From assembly GCA_903905455.1 (NCBI GenBank), contig CAIVGN010000067.1:1-54582 (forward strand): a stretch of DNA of 54,582 nt, given 5' to 3'. The notes under the pieces are model-generated. The model did no database searches and had not been told where the DNA came from. It saw only the letters and a program-made list of their open reading frames with translations. A program made the translations under genes and the position numbers. Position 1 is the first letter of the stretch, and every line of letters begins with the position of its first letter. Source of the DNA: an uncultured Archangium sp. Lineage in GTDB: Bacteria; Myxococcota; Myxococcia; Myxococcales; Myxococcaceae. Of the stretch, positions 47,756 through 54,582 are shown in pieces.

Positions 47756-48552
47756 GACGCGAGGCTTTCGCTCGGCGAATCAGCGTGGAGCTGGGCGTCG
47801 AGGCTCTTGATGACCTGGCTCGCCTGCTCACGCGAGATGAACTCCACCTGTGCGCCGAACTGCGTCTTGACCCGCGAGCGCAGCGCCGACGGCTCGACCC
47901 CCAGCTTCCTGGAAATCGACATGATGGCCGCGAGCTGCTTCGAGCTGAGGCGGTTCCGCTCCGGCGGAGAGGGGCGGGTGTCGACGGCCGGCCCGGTGCG
48001 CACGTAACCGGGGGGCGTCTGCTGGGGCTGCGTCGCCGGCGGCTTCGGCGCCGACTGCACGGGCGCGGACTTCGGCGGCGCCGTGGCGAACGACGGGTCG
48101 ATCGGTTCGTTGTCTTCGTCGATCACTCCGGCGAACGCCTGCCAACCGCAGTTGAACATCGCGGCAGCCTTTTTTAGCCCGTTACTCGTCGCACCCTTGC
48201 GGGAATCGGCCTCAGACGAGTAGCTGATGTGCCCACCGTCGGCGACGGCCTCCGCGTAGGCCACGGCCGTGCCGTCCACCCACTCGACCAACTCGAGGAC
48301 GACGTCGGCGACACAACTCCAGCCCTTGCGGCCCGACTGAGTCGTGATCTCCGTGCAGGTGACTTCGCGGTGCAGGCGCCAACCCCCGAGCCCGCACACG
48401 GCGTTCAGCCTCATGATCACGTACATCACTTTGACGCCGGTCGTGTTGTAGCCGCGGCCTGTGGCGCGAGCCTCGGTCCTTTCGATCGCCTCCTCGGGAA
48501 AGGCGGCGCTGAGGTCCTGCAGCATCTGCTTCAACTTCGCTTCGTTGGGCAT
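47752..48552 (-). CDS. Rad52/Sak-like single-strand annealing protein
   Basis: 266 aa. The N-terminal ~140 residues resemble Rad52/Rad22-type annealing proteins (VKVMYVIMRLNAVCGLGGWRLHREV; EADSRKGATSNGLKKAAAMFNCG). A Pro-rich linker (about 155-195) leads to a C-terminal helical module (LSSKQLAAIMSISRKLGVEPSALRSRV), a frequent tail in phage Sak/Erf proteins. It probably promotes island or phage-like recombination together with the coupled nuclease. Ribosome site AAGGAG. Confidence 0.8.
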   Translation of the reverse strand: MPNEAKLKQMLQDLSAAFPEEAIERTEARATGRGYNTTGVKVMYVIMRLNAVCGLGGWRLHREVTCTEITTQSGRKGWSCVADVVLELVEWVDGTAVAYAEAVADGGHISYSSEADSRKGATSNGLKKAAAMFNCGWQAFAGVIDEDNEPIDPSFATAPPKSAPVQSAPKPPATQPQQTPPGYVRTGPAVDTRPSPPERNRLSSKQLAAIMSISRKLGVEPSALRSRVKTQFGAQVEFISREQASQVIKSLDAQLHADSPSESLAS

Positions 48553-48581
48553 GACTTCTCCTTGCTGCGTTGAAACGACGA

Positions 48582-48614
48582 AGCCCCCGCTCCGCGGGAT
48601 GCGGGGCGAGGGCT
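48582..48614 (-). terminator. Terminator-like hairpin upstream of the annealing gene
   Basis: A 14-bp stem with one mismatch and one G-U pair around GGGAT lies between the 31-aa gene and the annealing gene. On the minus strand a short T-rich stretch follows. It may end the RavA-ViaA transcript or attenuate read-through into the recombination genes. Confidence 0.5.
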
Positions 48615-48647
48615 CGGTCGGTGATGCGGTGAAGTTGAGCTGCTGCT

Positions 48648-48743
48648 TTAGCGCCGCTTCGGCGCCGACTTCTTCGCGCAGTAGGCCTCAGCTGCGCCGA
48701 TGGCGATGGTGACCAACGTCTTCAAGACGGTCTTCCAGAACAT
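48648..48743 (-). CDS. 31-aa micro-protein
   Basis: Too short for routine calling. ATG at 48743, TAA at 48648, with an excellent GGAAGG ribosome site 8 nt upstream and 16 bp after the viaA-like stop. The peptide is hydrophobic or amphipathic at the N-terminus (MFWKTVLKTLVTIAIGAAEA) and strongly basic at the C-terminus (CAKKSAPKRR), which suggests membrane association. It would be the third gene of the RavA-ViaA unit. Function unknown. Confidence 0.55.
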   Translation of the reverse strand: MFWKTVLKTLVTIAIGAAEAYCAKKSAPKRR

Positions 48744-48759
48744 GGTGGTGGCCTTCCAA

Positions 48760-50022
48760 CTAGATGGTGAAGAGCGCCTCGGCCGCGGTGTCGTCCACCG
48801 TGTCGAGACGCGTGATGGCGTGGGCGTCGTCGCACCAGGGCTTCAGCGACTCCGCTGATACGCCGATGCCCACGCCCAGAAGCGTTACGCGGAGTTGCGC
48901 TGCGAACTGCCTGATGACGGGAGCGTCCTGCGTCTCGCTCTCTCCGTCGGTGATGAGCACCACGTCGGCGGCCTTCATACCCCCGGTGCTCGTCTGGATG
49001 ATGGACATCGCCCGGGACAGCGCGCCGGTGATGTTGGTGCCGCCGCTGCATGCGGTGAACAGCGTCTCCTCGGGGAGCTGCCCGCCCACTTCGACGATGT
49101 CCTGCCGCTTCACGTCGCCGTCGAAGGCCACCAGCGCAAACGGCCTTCGCTGCCGCTGCGCTACGTCGAGCAGCGCCAGCGCCACCGCAGTCGCCCAGAT
49201 GTCGCTCGTGCCTTCCATGCTGCCCGACTTGTCGATGCACACGATGAGACTGCCTCGCCCCAGGCTGTCGGTGCCGGAGAGCCGGTACTGCATGACCTTG
49301 CCCTCGGTGAGGCGGGCCAAGAAGGCGCGTCTCATCAACGGGTGGCCGAGCTGCGCCAACTCGGAGGGGAGGACCCTCGACAGGTTCGACCCGAGCTCGA
49401 CGTCGCTCACTTCGTCGGCGCCGTGGCGCACCTTCGCCTTCTGCTTCGCGGCGGCGATGCGCTTGAACTTCCCCGCGAGAAGCGCGATGCGGGAGAGCCG
49501 CTCGTCCCGCTTGAGGCGCTGGCTGAGCCGACGGGCCTGGGCGCCCGAGGTCTTCGTGTGCTGCCCCGCGCCCGAGCCGAAGCCCACGCCCGCGAGACCG
49601 TCCATCGTCTCGCGCTGCTGGTCCACGGCTTCCGACGCCTTGTCGCAGGCGCGGTTGAGGGCACGGCGGAGCTGGGGCGGCTGCACCTCGTCCGACTTCT
49701 GCTTGAGGTGCGGCCCGAGGGCCTCCATGAGCTTCTCGGTCGCCGTGCCTGCGGCGTCGGCGTCCCCGAGGCACTCGTGCGCGAGCCTGTTGAAGTTCGG
49801 CAGCTCGGCGGTGATGCCGTGGAGCTTCTCGGCCCAGGAGGTCAGCTCGGCCGAGGTGTCCGGCTTCACCGCCTTCTCCGACTCGCCCGAGTACAGCTTG
49901 TCGAAGAGCTCATCCTCGAGCTTCCTCACCGGCGTATCGTCCTTGTCGACGGTGGGCAGCTCACGCGCGTCCCGGTGGAGGTACACGTGCCACCGGGGAA
50001 CGTCGTTCACGAGGCGCAACAC
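48760..50022 (-). CDS. viaA: ViaA-like VWA protein
   Basis: 420 aa from the GTG at 50022, preceded by GGGGAG and 2 bp after the ravA-like stop. The N-terminal half is helical. The segment SRVLPSELAQLGHPLMRRAFLARL followed by KVMQYRL resembles the region before the VWA domain of E. coli ViaA. The VWA MIDAS is D264-x-S266-x-S268 (DKSGSM), with GGTNITGAL and LITDGES supplying the other ligands. ViaA works with RavA, in E. coli linked to respiratory complexes and aminoglycoside sensitivity. Its presence on an island is unusual. Confidence 0.82.
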   Translation of the reverse strand: MLRLVNDVPRWHVYLHRDARELPTVDKDDTPVRKLEDELFDKLYSGESEKAVKPDTSAELTSWAEKLHGITAELPNFNRLAHECLGDADAAGTATEKLMEALGPHLKQKSDEVQPPQLRRALNRACDKASEAVDQQRETMDGLAGVGFGSGAGQHTKTSGAQARRLSQRLKRDERLSRIALLAGKFKRIAAAKQKAKVRHGADEVSDVELGSNLSRVLPSELAQLGHPLMRRAFLARLTEGKVMQYRLSGTDSLGRGSLIVCIDKSGSMEGTSDIWATAVALALLDVAQRQRRPFALVAFDGDVKRQDIVEVGGQLPEETLFTACSGGTNITGALSRAMSIIQTSTGGMKAADVVLITDGESETQDAPVIRQFAAQLRVTLLGVGIGVSAESLKPWCDDAHAITRLDTVDDTAAEALFTI

Positions 50023-50024
50023 GG

Positions 50025-51164
50025 TCAGCTCCCCGTGCGGCGCAGGCCCAGCCCGGTCGAGACGGTCCGGGCCAGGTCCTCGTGGAGGCTTCGGATGTCG
50101 GCCAGGGACGCCTCGATGGTGGCCTTCGCCCGTCGGCCGGCGGACTTCTCCAACTTCTCGAGCTTGGTGACCTGCTGCTGGTACTGGTCTAGCCCCTGGG
50201 CGCAAGCGGCGATGTACATCTTGCGGTCCCCGCTCTTTTGCCCCGCGATCTTCAGGGCGATCTCGTTGGCCGCGTCCATCACCTCCGCCGCCTGAACTGA
50301 CGCCGGGTCAGCGAGCTGGCCCACCAGCTTGGCCACCTTCGCTCGCTCCTTCGGTTCTCGCCAGAGCGCGTCCACCAGCAGGGTGAGGTCCTCGGGGGTG
50401 GTCTGCTTCTCGCCCGCCATCCAGGCCGTCGCCTGCACCAGTCGCAGCGACTTCTTCCAGCGGCGGTCGCTGGCGATGATGCCCTCGGCCTTCAGGGCGT
50501 CGCGCACCGCGATGAGGGCGTCCACCGTGGCGTCGGTGAGCTTCACCTTCTGGACCTCCGCCTGCGCCGCGCGAAGGGTCTTCATGTCGAGGACGTTGGT
50601 GAGCTTGGGCTCCGACGCCACCAGCACGTCCTTCAGGTTCTGCGGCCGGAGCAGGTAGTCGACCTGGAAGCGCAGCGCGAAGCGGTCGAACAGCGCCTCG
50701 AGCTCCTTGCCCTCGGGCAGCTCGTTGCTGGCGCCGAACATGGCCACGAGGGGCACCGGCAGGGGCGCGCCACCGTTGCTGTAGGTCCGCTCGTTGATGA
50801 GCGTGAGCATCGAGTTGAGGATGGCGCTGTTGGCCTTGAACACCTCGTCGACGAACGCGAACTCGGCGGTGGGCAGCATGCCGGTGGTGACGCGGGTGAA
50901 CTTGTCCTGCTCGAGCCCCTTCAGGCTGACCGGCCCGAACAGCTCCTCGGGGGTGCTGAACTTCGTGAGCAGACGCTCGAAGTACGAGCCGCCGAACGCC
51001 TGGGCGAGGGCGCGCACCAAGGCCGACTTGGCGGTGCCCGGCGGGCCGACGAGCAGGACGTGCTCTCCGGCGAGAACAGCAGCGAGCGAGCCGTCGATGA
51101 CGCTGGCTCGCTCGGGGAAACGGGACATGAGCTCCGCCCTGAGGGCGGCGAAGGTCTTCTGCAT
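50025..51164 (-). CDS. ravA: RavA-like MoxR AAA+ ATPase
   Basis: 379 aa from the ATG at 51164 (AAGGAG upstream). Walker A GPPGTAKS (40-47), KFSTPEELFGPVSLKGL, Walker B FAFVDE (102-107), LNSMLTLINER, sensor-1 GASNELPEG and the SDRRWKKSLRLVQATAWMAG segment match E. coli RavA closely. It is shorter than the ~498-aa E. coli protein: the C-terminal ~100 residues are a coiled coil instead of the known triple-helical and LARA domains. It heads a minus-strand run with viaA and the recombination genes. Confidence 0.88.
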   Translation of the reverse strand: MQKTFAALRAELMSRFPERASVIDGSLAAVLAGEHVLLVGPPGTAKSALVRALAQAFGGSYFERLLTKFSTPEELFGPVSLKGLEQDKFTRVTTGMLPTAEFAFVDEVFKANSAILNSMLTLINERTYSNGGAPLPVPLVAMFGASNELPEGKELEALFDRFALRFQVDYLLRPQNLKDVLVASEPKLTNVLDMKTLRAAQAEVQKVKLTDATVDALIAVRDALKAEGIIASDRRWKKSLRLVQATAWMAGEKQTTPEDLTLLVDALWREPKERAKVAKLVGQLADPASVQAAEVMDAANEIALKIAGQKSGDRKMYIAACAQGLDQYQQQVTKLEKLEKSAGRRAKATIEASLADIRSLHEDLARTVSTGLGLRRTGS

Positions 51165-51219
51165 GGTGGTGCTCCTTGGTGGTGAGGGCGCAGCCGGGCC
51201 TCTGCGACGGGCCGCTTGC

Positions 51220-51237
51220 GGCGGTGGTGGTGGGGTT
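51220..51237 (-). promoter_or_regulatory. C-rich leader motif copy 2
   Basis: Minus-strand AACCCCACCACCACCGCC lies about 55 bp before the ravA-like start. Related to the copies at 45641, 52864 and 53669. Confidence 0.4.
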
Positions 51238-51365
51238 GTGGGCCGGTGCACCGGCCCGCGGGCCACGAGCAGCGGACCGGCGGACCAGCGTTGCGCCGGC
51301 TCCGAGGTGTCTATTTACGAGGGGTTACGGCCGATGGAGGGCGTCTGTGGGCCGGTTGGTCCGGT

Positions 51366-51474
51366 TGGTCCACTTCCCAGGAGGAGGGTAGGGCTCACGT
51401 AGAGGAATGTTCTCTCTCTGCCTTGGCGTGAACGCGGCGGCCTACACGAGGGGTCTCCTCCTGGGAGTGGACCA
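51366..51474. repeat. Inverted repeat, 20-21 nt arms
   Basis: Arms TGGTCCACTTCCCAGGAGGA (51366-51385, continuing one base) and its reverse complement at 51455-51474 differ by one inserted T. The 68-nt interval between them has no gene. Weaker similarity extends outward through the TGGTCC units. Confidence 0.75.
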
Positions 51475-51688
51475 GGTGGCCCAATCGGACCAGCGGCCCC
51501 CTTCTTCTTCTTCAATCTTCAATAAAATTAGTTAGTTAGTGGTAGTTGAGGGCGAGGCGCTGGTCCGGTGAGGTCTCGGATTGGTCCGCTTCGCCACCGA
51601 ATTGGGCCGCTGCTCAGGCGATTTGGTCCGGTCGCCGGCGTCGGCGGGTCGGCCTTGGTCCCCCCCCCTCGGCCCGCCGCAAAGATCC

Positions 51689-51943
51689 GGCGAGCCCTGG
51701 TTCGTCGCTGAAGACCTATGCGCGGCGCTCGGCCTCACCTCGGTGACCGGGGCCGTTGGTCCCATCCCTGGCGAAGAGAAGGGGGTCCATCCGATGGATA
51801 CCCCTGTTTGAAATCAGAAGGTTACGGCGCTCGCCGAGGAAGGCATGTGGCGCCTCGTCATGCGCTCCGACAAGCCCAAGGCGCTCGAGCTGCAGCATGC
51901 AGCAGGCGCCAAGGGTAGGTGCCAGACACCGACCCTTTCATGA
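51689..51943 (+). pseudogene. BRO-N domain pseudogene
   Basis: The in-frame translation starts with GEPWFVAEDLCAALGL, hits TGA at 51809-51811, then resumes in the same frame with QKVTALAEEGMWRLVMRSDK. These are the two conserved blocks of the BRO-N/Ant domain of phage and viral DNA-binding proteins, separated by one stop codon with local erosion where an intact copy would have a Gly-rich link. No BRO-like sequence is seen before GEPWF, and the region after MRSDKPKA is degenerate. It is a remnant of a phage-type gene. Confidence 0.8.
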
Positions 51944-51953
51944 CGGCGGGCGC

Positions 51954-52835
51954 TTACGCCGCATGCTTCGCGTTGAGCAGCGACTCGATGGACGACGCCA
52001 GCTGGTCGAGCGAGGTGTCCAGGTCCTTCACCTGGACACTCAAGACGGAGCGATACAACTCGGCCCGTCCGCGCAGCGCGTCGAAGGCGTCAAAGCGCCG
52101 CACCAGGGTGCTGGTGCGCTCCGGCGGTGAGGCGAGGAACGACTCCACCTCGGCCTTGAGCTCCGCCAGGTCGGTCTCCAGGCTCTTCGTAGCGGCATCC
52201 CCGAGGGTGCGGCTGGCGTCGGGGCCGTCGTGCACCGGCAGCAGGTACAGCTTGCTGTGGCCGATGCCCTCGATGCACCCCTGCAACCGGCGCAGCTTCT
52301 CCGCGTTGGGCGCGGGCACGTACCAGATGGCGCCCGAGTCGCGCAGGAGCACCGCCGAGAAGCTCTGCAGCGTCTTGGTGATGGTGCGCCTGATGTCGTC
52401 GGCGGTGTGCGTGTCCTTGAGCGCCGTGAAGCGCGTCTGGACGGCCGTCACCAGGTCGTGGGTGGGGGCGTCGGTGTTGATGGCGCCGGTCAACAAGTCG
52501 AGGCCAACGCGTGCCTCCTGCGTATAGACCAGCGTGCCGTCGGCATGACGGGCCTCGTGCACGATGGCGAACACCACGCTCGCCTCGTCATCCACGGCGA
52601 CGCGGATGAGCCTGTCGGTGAGCCCGGTCTGCGTCTCGCGCACCGCCAACTTGAAGCTCTTGATGACGGTGGGGGGCTCCGGCAGCAGCTCCATCGGCAG
52701 CTGCGCGGCCTTCCACTTCGACTCAAGGTCGCTACGGCTGGTGCTGGCCTCCGCGAGCATCCAGAAGACGATGTCGCCAAGGTGAGCGCCGCCCTTGGCC
52801 AGGACGGCGGTGAGGTTCTGCATCGTTGCATTCAC
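51954..52835 (-). CDS. DUF6744-like hypothetical protein
   Basis: 293 aa from a GTG at 52835, chosen because AAAGG precedes it and its leader matches that of the 153-aa gene. An ATG at 52823 is the alternative. The order of segments (PPTVIKSFKLAVRET, RLIRVAVDDEASVVFAIVHE, a middle helical part, then SGAIWYVPAPNAEKLRRLQGCIEGIG) resembles a phage and actinobacterial family I know as DUF6744. The match is from memory. Function unknown. Confidence 0.65.
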   Translation of the reverse strand: MNATMQNLTAVLAKGGAHLGDIVFWMLAEASTSRSDLESKWKAAQLPMELLPEPPTVIKSFKLAVRETQTGLTDRLIRVAVDDEASVVFAIVHEARHADGTLVYTQEARVGLDLLTGAINTDAPTHDLVTAVQTRFTALKDTHTADDIRRTITKTLQSFSAVLLRDSGAIWYVPAPNAEKLRRLQGCIEGIGHSKLYLLPVHDGPDASRTLGDAATKSLETDLAELKAEVESFLASPPERTSTLVRRFDAFDALRGRAELYRSVLSVQVKDLDTSLDQLASSIESLLNAKHAA

Positions 52836-52863
52836 GGAGAGGTGCCTTTGCGCGGGTACGCGC

Positions 52864-52883
52864 GGTTGATGGTGGTGGTGGGG
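52864..52883 (-). promoter_or_regulatory. C-rich leader motif copy 3
   Basis: Minus-strand CCCCACCACCACCATCAACC, 28 bp before the DUF6744-like start. This is the clearest of the four copies. Confidence 0.45.
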
Positions 52884-52902
52884 AAGGGGAGGGGCGGAAC
52901 GA

Positions 52903-53139
52903 CTACTGGCGGGGCTCGCGGTCCGAGGCCCAAGCCACCAGAACCAACGCCGTGATCGGAGCGAGGGAGGTGGCGAGTTGATGCACAGCAGCGACAAGGA
53001 ACGGCTCGTCACAGGTCCAAGCGGAGAAACCTACGCCGCAGATGCTTGCGTGGTGCACGCCCACGGCGATCCACGCGCAGGGCCAGACTGAGAGAGCGAG
53101 GGCCCAGCGTGCCTTTGATGCGATGCGTTTCGCGAACAT
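52903..53139 (-). CDS. Small membrane protein
   Basis: 78 aa from the ATG at 53139 (GAGG at 6 nt). Two predicted membrane helices (ALALSVWPCAWIAVGV; LATSLAPITALVLVAWA) with a Cys-containing loop (ASICGVGFSAWTCDE). Sits between two island genes on the same strand. Could be spurious, but the ribosome site and hydrophobic pattern support it. Confidence 0.45.
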   Translation of the reverse strand: MFAKRIASKARWALALSVWPCAWIAVGVHHASICGVGFSAWTCDEPFLVAAVHQLATSLAPITALVLVAWASDREPRQ

Positions 53140-53174
53140 GGTGAACCTCGCGATCAACATAGCGGTTGGGTGTG

Positions 53175-53636
53175 TCAGCTGGGGGCGCTGGCCTGCTCTT
53201 CAGCCCAGCTGGCGGTGTCGATGAACTTGATGCCTTTCGCGGTCACGAAGGCCGCGCCGCCACCAAATTCGCCGGGTCTCATTTTACTGCACGTGAAGGC
53301 CCAGGAGAACGAGAGCGAGCCGGTCGGCTGGAACCGCTCGAGGTACTGCTGCAGGAAGGCCGCGACGAGTTCCGGGTTGCCGCTCTCTTCCGCGTAGATG
53401 TGCATCTCGGTGGCCGAGCAGAACCACTCGAAGTCGATGAAGTCGTAGCCCTCGGACATCACGACGTGGCCGAGGTCGCCGAGCTCCTTCGCGAGCTGGG
53501 TCTTCTCGTCGGGGTCGCCGTCGGCGCTGCACTCGAGCAGGTCGGTCAGCGCCGTCATGGTCTTCTCGCACCACTGCTGCTCGGCGCGGGTCTTCAACGG
53601 GAAGGAGAGGGCGAACTGCAGGTAGTTGTTGGCCAT
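53175..53636 (-). CDS. Conserved mobile-element hypothetical protein
   Basis: 153 aa from the ATG at 53636, preceded by AGAGG. Begins MANNYLQFALSFPLK and ends with a Gly-rich FTCSKMRPGEFGGGAAFVTAKGIKFIDT block. I recognise this pattern from plasmid, phage and island proteins without known function. Acidic, soluble. It is the first minus-strand gene of the visible island block. Confidence 0.65.
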   Translation of the reverse strand: MANNYLQFALSFPLKTRAEQQWCEKTMTALTDLLECSADGDPDEKTQLAKELGDLGHVVMSEGYDFIDFEWFCSATEMHIYAEESGNPELVAAFLQQYLERFQPTGSLSFSWAFTCSKMRPGEFGGGAAFVTAKGIKFIDTASWAEEQASAPS

Positions 53637-53668
53637 GGCTGTGCCTCTGCGCGGTGAGCGCGGTGAAG

Positions 53669-53689
53669 GTGATGTTGGTGGGGTGGGGG
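53669..53689 (-). promoter_or_regulatory. C-rich leader motif copy 4
   Basis: Minus-strand CCCCACCCCACCAACATCACC lies 32 bp before the 153-aa gene start. Confidence 0.4.
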
Positions 53690-53899
53690 ACGGTGCCTCG
53701 CGGGAGATCAGCGGGGCAGCGAGACGGGGTTGCTCAGGGACTTATACCCAGGGAGGGGTGGGGATTTCGGTCACGGCCGCAGGCCACGCTGCACCAGCAC
53801 CTCCTGCGCTGCCCTCAGCACGCTGCCGAACCCCCCCTCAAGTCTGGGATCCGGGTCTCCCGGTTTGTTGTTCGCCTTCCTCGGGGCTAGGTTCAGCCC

Positions 53900-54268
53900 A
53901 TGCGCTGGGGCCTGCTAATGATCGCCGTTGTTGGGTGCGGACCTGCGCTGAAGCCCAACGGGAGCGGGTGCGACGTTCAAGCCGACTGTCAAAACTGCTG
54001 CCTTCTGGGGGTCTGCAAAGACTGTAACAGTGGATCCGGTGGCGGTGCCGGCGGCGGCGCGGCCTACTCTGGCCCGGTGCAGTACATGTGTAACTACTCG
54101 CAGACCTGCACCGGCGTGCAGACCATGAGTTTGTCGAAACTGGTGTGCGCGGCCTCGGCCACTGCGGCGAGCCAGACCATCGGGAGTGCCTGCGGTTCTG
54201 GTTGTGTGTGTTCACCGAAGGGTTGCTCGAAGTGGGGCGGCGAACCAGGCGATCGCTGCACGCCATAA
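53900..54268 (+). CDS. Cys-rich lipoprotein
   Basis: 122 aa. Lipobox VVGC within MRWGLLMIAVVGCGP. The mature part carries many Cys (CDVQADCQNCCLLGVCKDC, CGSGCVCSPKGC) around a Gly/Ser linker, like other myxobacterial surface lipoproteins. Transcribed toward the right edge, away from the rest of the block. Function unknown. Confidence 0.65.
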   Translation: MRWGLLMIAVVGCGPALKPNGSGCDVQADCQNCCLLGVCKDCNSGSGGGAGGGAAYSGPVQYMCNYSQTCTGVQTMSLSKLVCAASATAASQTIGSACGSGCVCSPKGCSKWGGEPGDRCTP

Positions 54269-54582
54269 GGCCGGTCTTCCGCGGGCCGGTCCAACAGATC
54301 GCCAAGGTGCGGCGCTGGCGGCTTCAGGTTCTCCTCAACAGGCGCAGCCGTCGATGATGGTGGCAGGTACGCCGCCAGGTTCCCCGCCAAGAACAGGGCA
54401 CCACGCCCTGAAGGCCTACCGCGCCCGGAAGGGCTCTTGGCTGTCACCACCGAGGTGACCGAGATCCACTTTCACCGAGATCACCGGAGACCCGGGTCCG
54501 TCGGTCGAGTGATCGCTGTCGTGTCGGCTGGCTCCGCCGGAGCGAGCGCAGCGAGCGAAGGCGCCCTGTCATCGGCACGCAA
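54269..54582. other. Non-coding edge region with repeats
   Basis: No gene supported. Near 54443-54485 there is an inverted repeat (GTCACC/GGTGAC around ACCGA) followed by two CCGAGATC-x-CAC-like units (TGACCGAGATCCACTT and TCACCGAGATCACCGG). Such terminal repeats occur at ends of some insertion sequences. Whether one begins here cannot be seen from the window. Confidence 0.35.

Larger units (their letters stand above)
51165..51688. other. Repeat-rich non-coding region
   Basis: About 520 bp with no supportable gene. It contains tandem GGTTGGTCC units (51354-51371), further TGGTCCG copies at 51561, 51582 and 51624, and GGACCAG copies near 51285, 51470 and 51487. An inverted repeat and an AT-rich patch with TTAG tandems (51511-51545) lie in the middle. 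The combination resembles an origin or control region, but no initiator gene is next to it. Confidence 0.5.

Noticed and set aside
48760-51164. Reading the MoxR-VWA pair as cobaltochelatase CobS-CobT
   Set aside because: RavA-specific segments (KFSTPEELFGP, SDRRWKKSLRL) and the ViaA-like LPSELAQLG region fit RavA-ViaA better, and no cobalamin genes are nearby.
51315-51811. Short coding frames in the TGGTCC-repeat region
   Set aside because: They consist of translated repeat units and have no ribosome sites. The only recognisable protein sequence is the BRO-N remnant.
41293-54582. attR copy of the tRNA 3' end
   Set aside because: I looked for the T-arm and acceptor sequence to the right of the integrase and did not find it. 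It is probably outside the window.

Overview
The window is high-GC, densely packed bacterial DNA with short or overlapping gene junctions (many GTGA/ATGA overlaps), frequent GTG/TTG starts, many Ala/Pro-rich signalling proteins and lipoproteins. The content (a phosphofructokinase gene directly followed by a Ser/Thr kinase gene, an FHA-GAF-sigma54 activator, PilZ proteins, a J-domain/RodZ-type HTH fusion) points to a myxobacterium, most likely Myxococcales/Cystobacterineae. This is inferred from gene content, not from a search.

Region 1-41,200 reads as chromosomal backbone. 1-3,302: a ParA/MinD-type ATPase (5' end cut by the window edge), a J-domain/HTH protein, a small conserved protein and an RluD-type pseudouridine synthase. 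3,279-13,684 (minus strand): a long run in the order MoxR ATPase, DUF58, transglutaminase, ATP/ADP-translocase-like protein with HEAT repeats, cyclic-nucleotide-binding protein, HEAT protein, degenerate HD-GYP protein. 13,740-17,699: mutL and three envelope or membrane proteins. 17,704-25,736 (minus): two lipoproteins, an FHA-GAF-sigma54 activator, a TPR membrane protein, a Pkn4-like kinase and 6-phosphofructokinase. 25,863-35,076: small envelope proteins, lepA-lepB, then pyrB, a degenerate dihydroorotase and carA in one overlapping operon. 35,081-41,129: two divergent PilZ proteins, a phosphoesterase, psd-hisS-thioredoxin-miaA, and a TPR membrane protein.

At 41,209-41,292 a tRNA-Leu(CAA) marks the start of a genomic island that runs past the right edge of the window. 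A tyrosine recombinase faces the tRNA, and its last ten codons are the antisense of the tRNA 3' half. The island carries an excisionase-like HTH protein, several unrecognised small proteins, a receiver-like protein of the cyclic-phosphate-processing type, a two-gene cassette resembling orphan immunity proteins, and a recombination module (Rad52-like annealing protein plus an Fe-S PD-(D/E)XK nuclease). Upstream of that module lies a RavA-ViaA-type MoxR/VWA pair with a 31-aa gene behind it. Next come a repeat-rich non-coding region, a BRO-N pseudogene broken by one stop codon, a DUF6744-like protein, a small membrane protein, a conserved mobile-element protein and a Cys-rich lipoprotein. Four minus-strand island genes share a C-rich leader motif, which suggests co-regulation. 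No second attachment site was seen.

The best candidate for something not well described is the 46,639-53,636 block. There RavA-ViaA, a micro-ORF, annealing protein plus nuclease, and two accessory proteins sit on a mobile island under apparently shared leader sequences.
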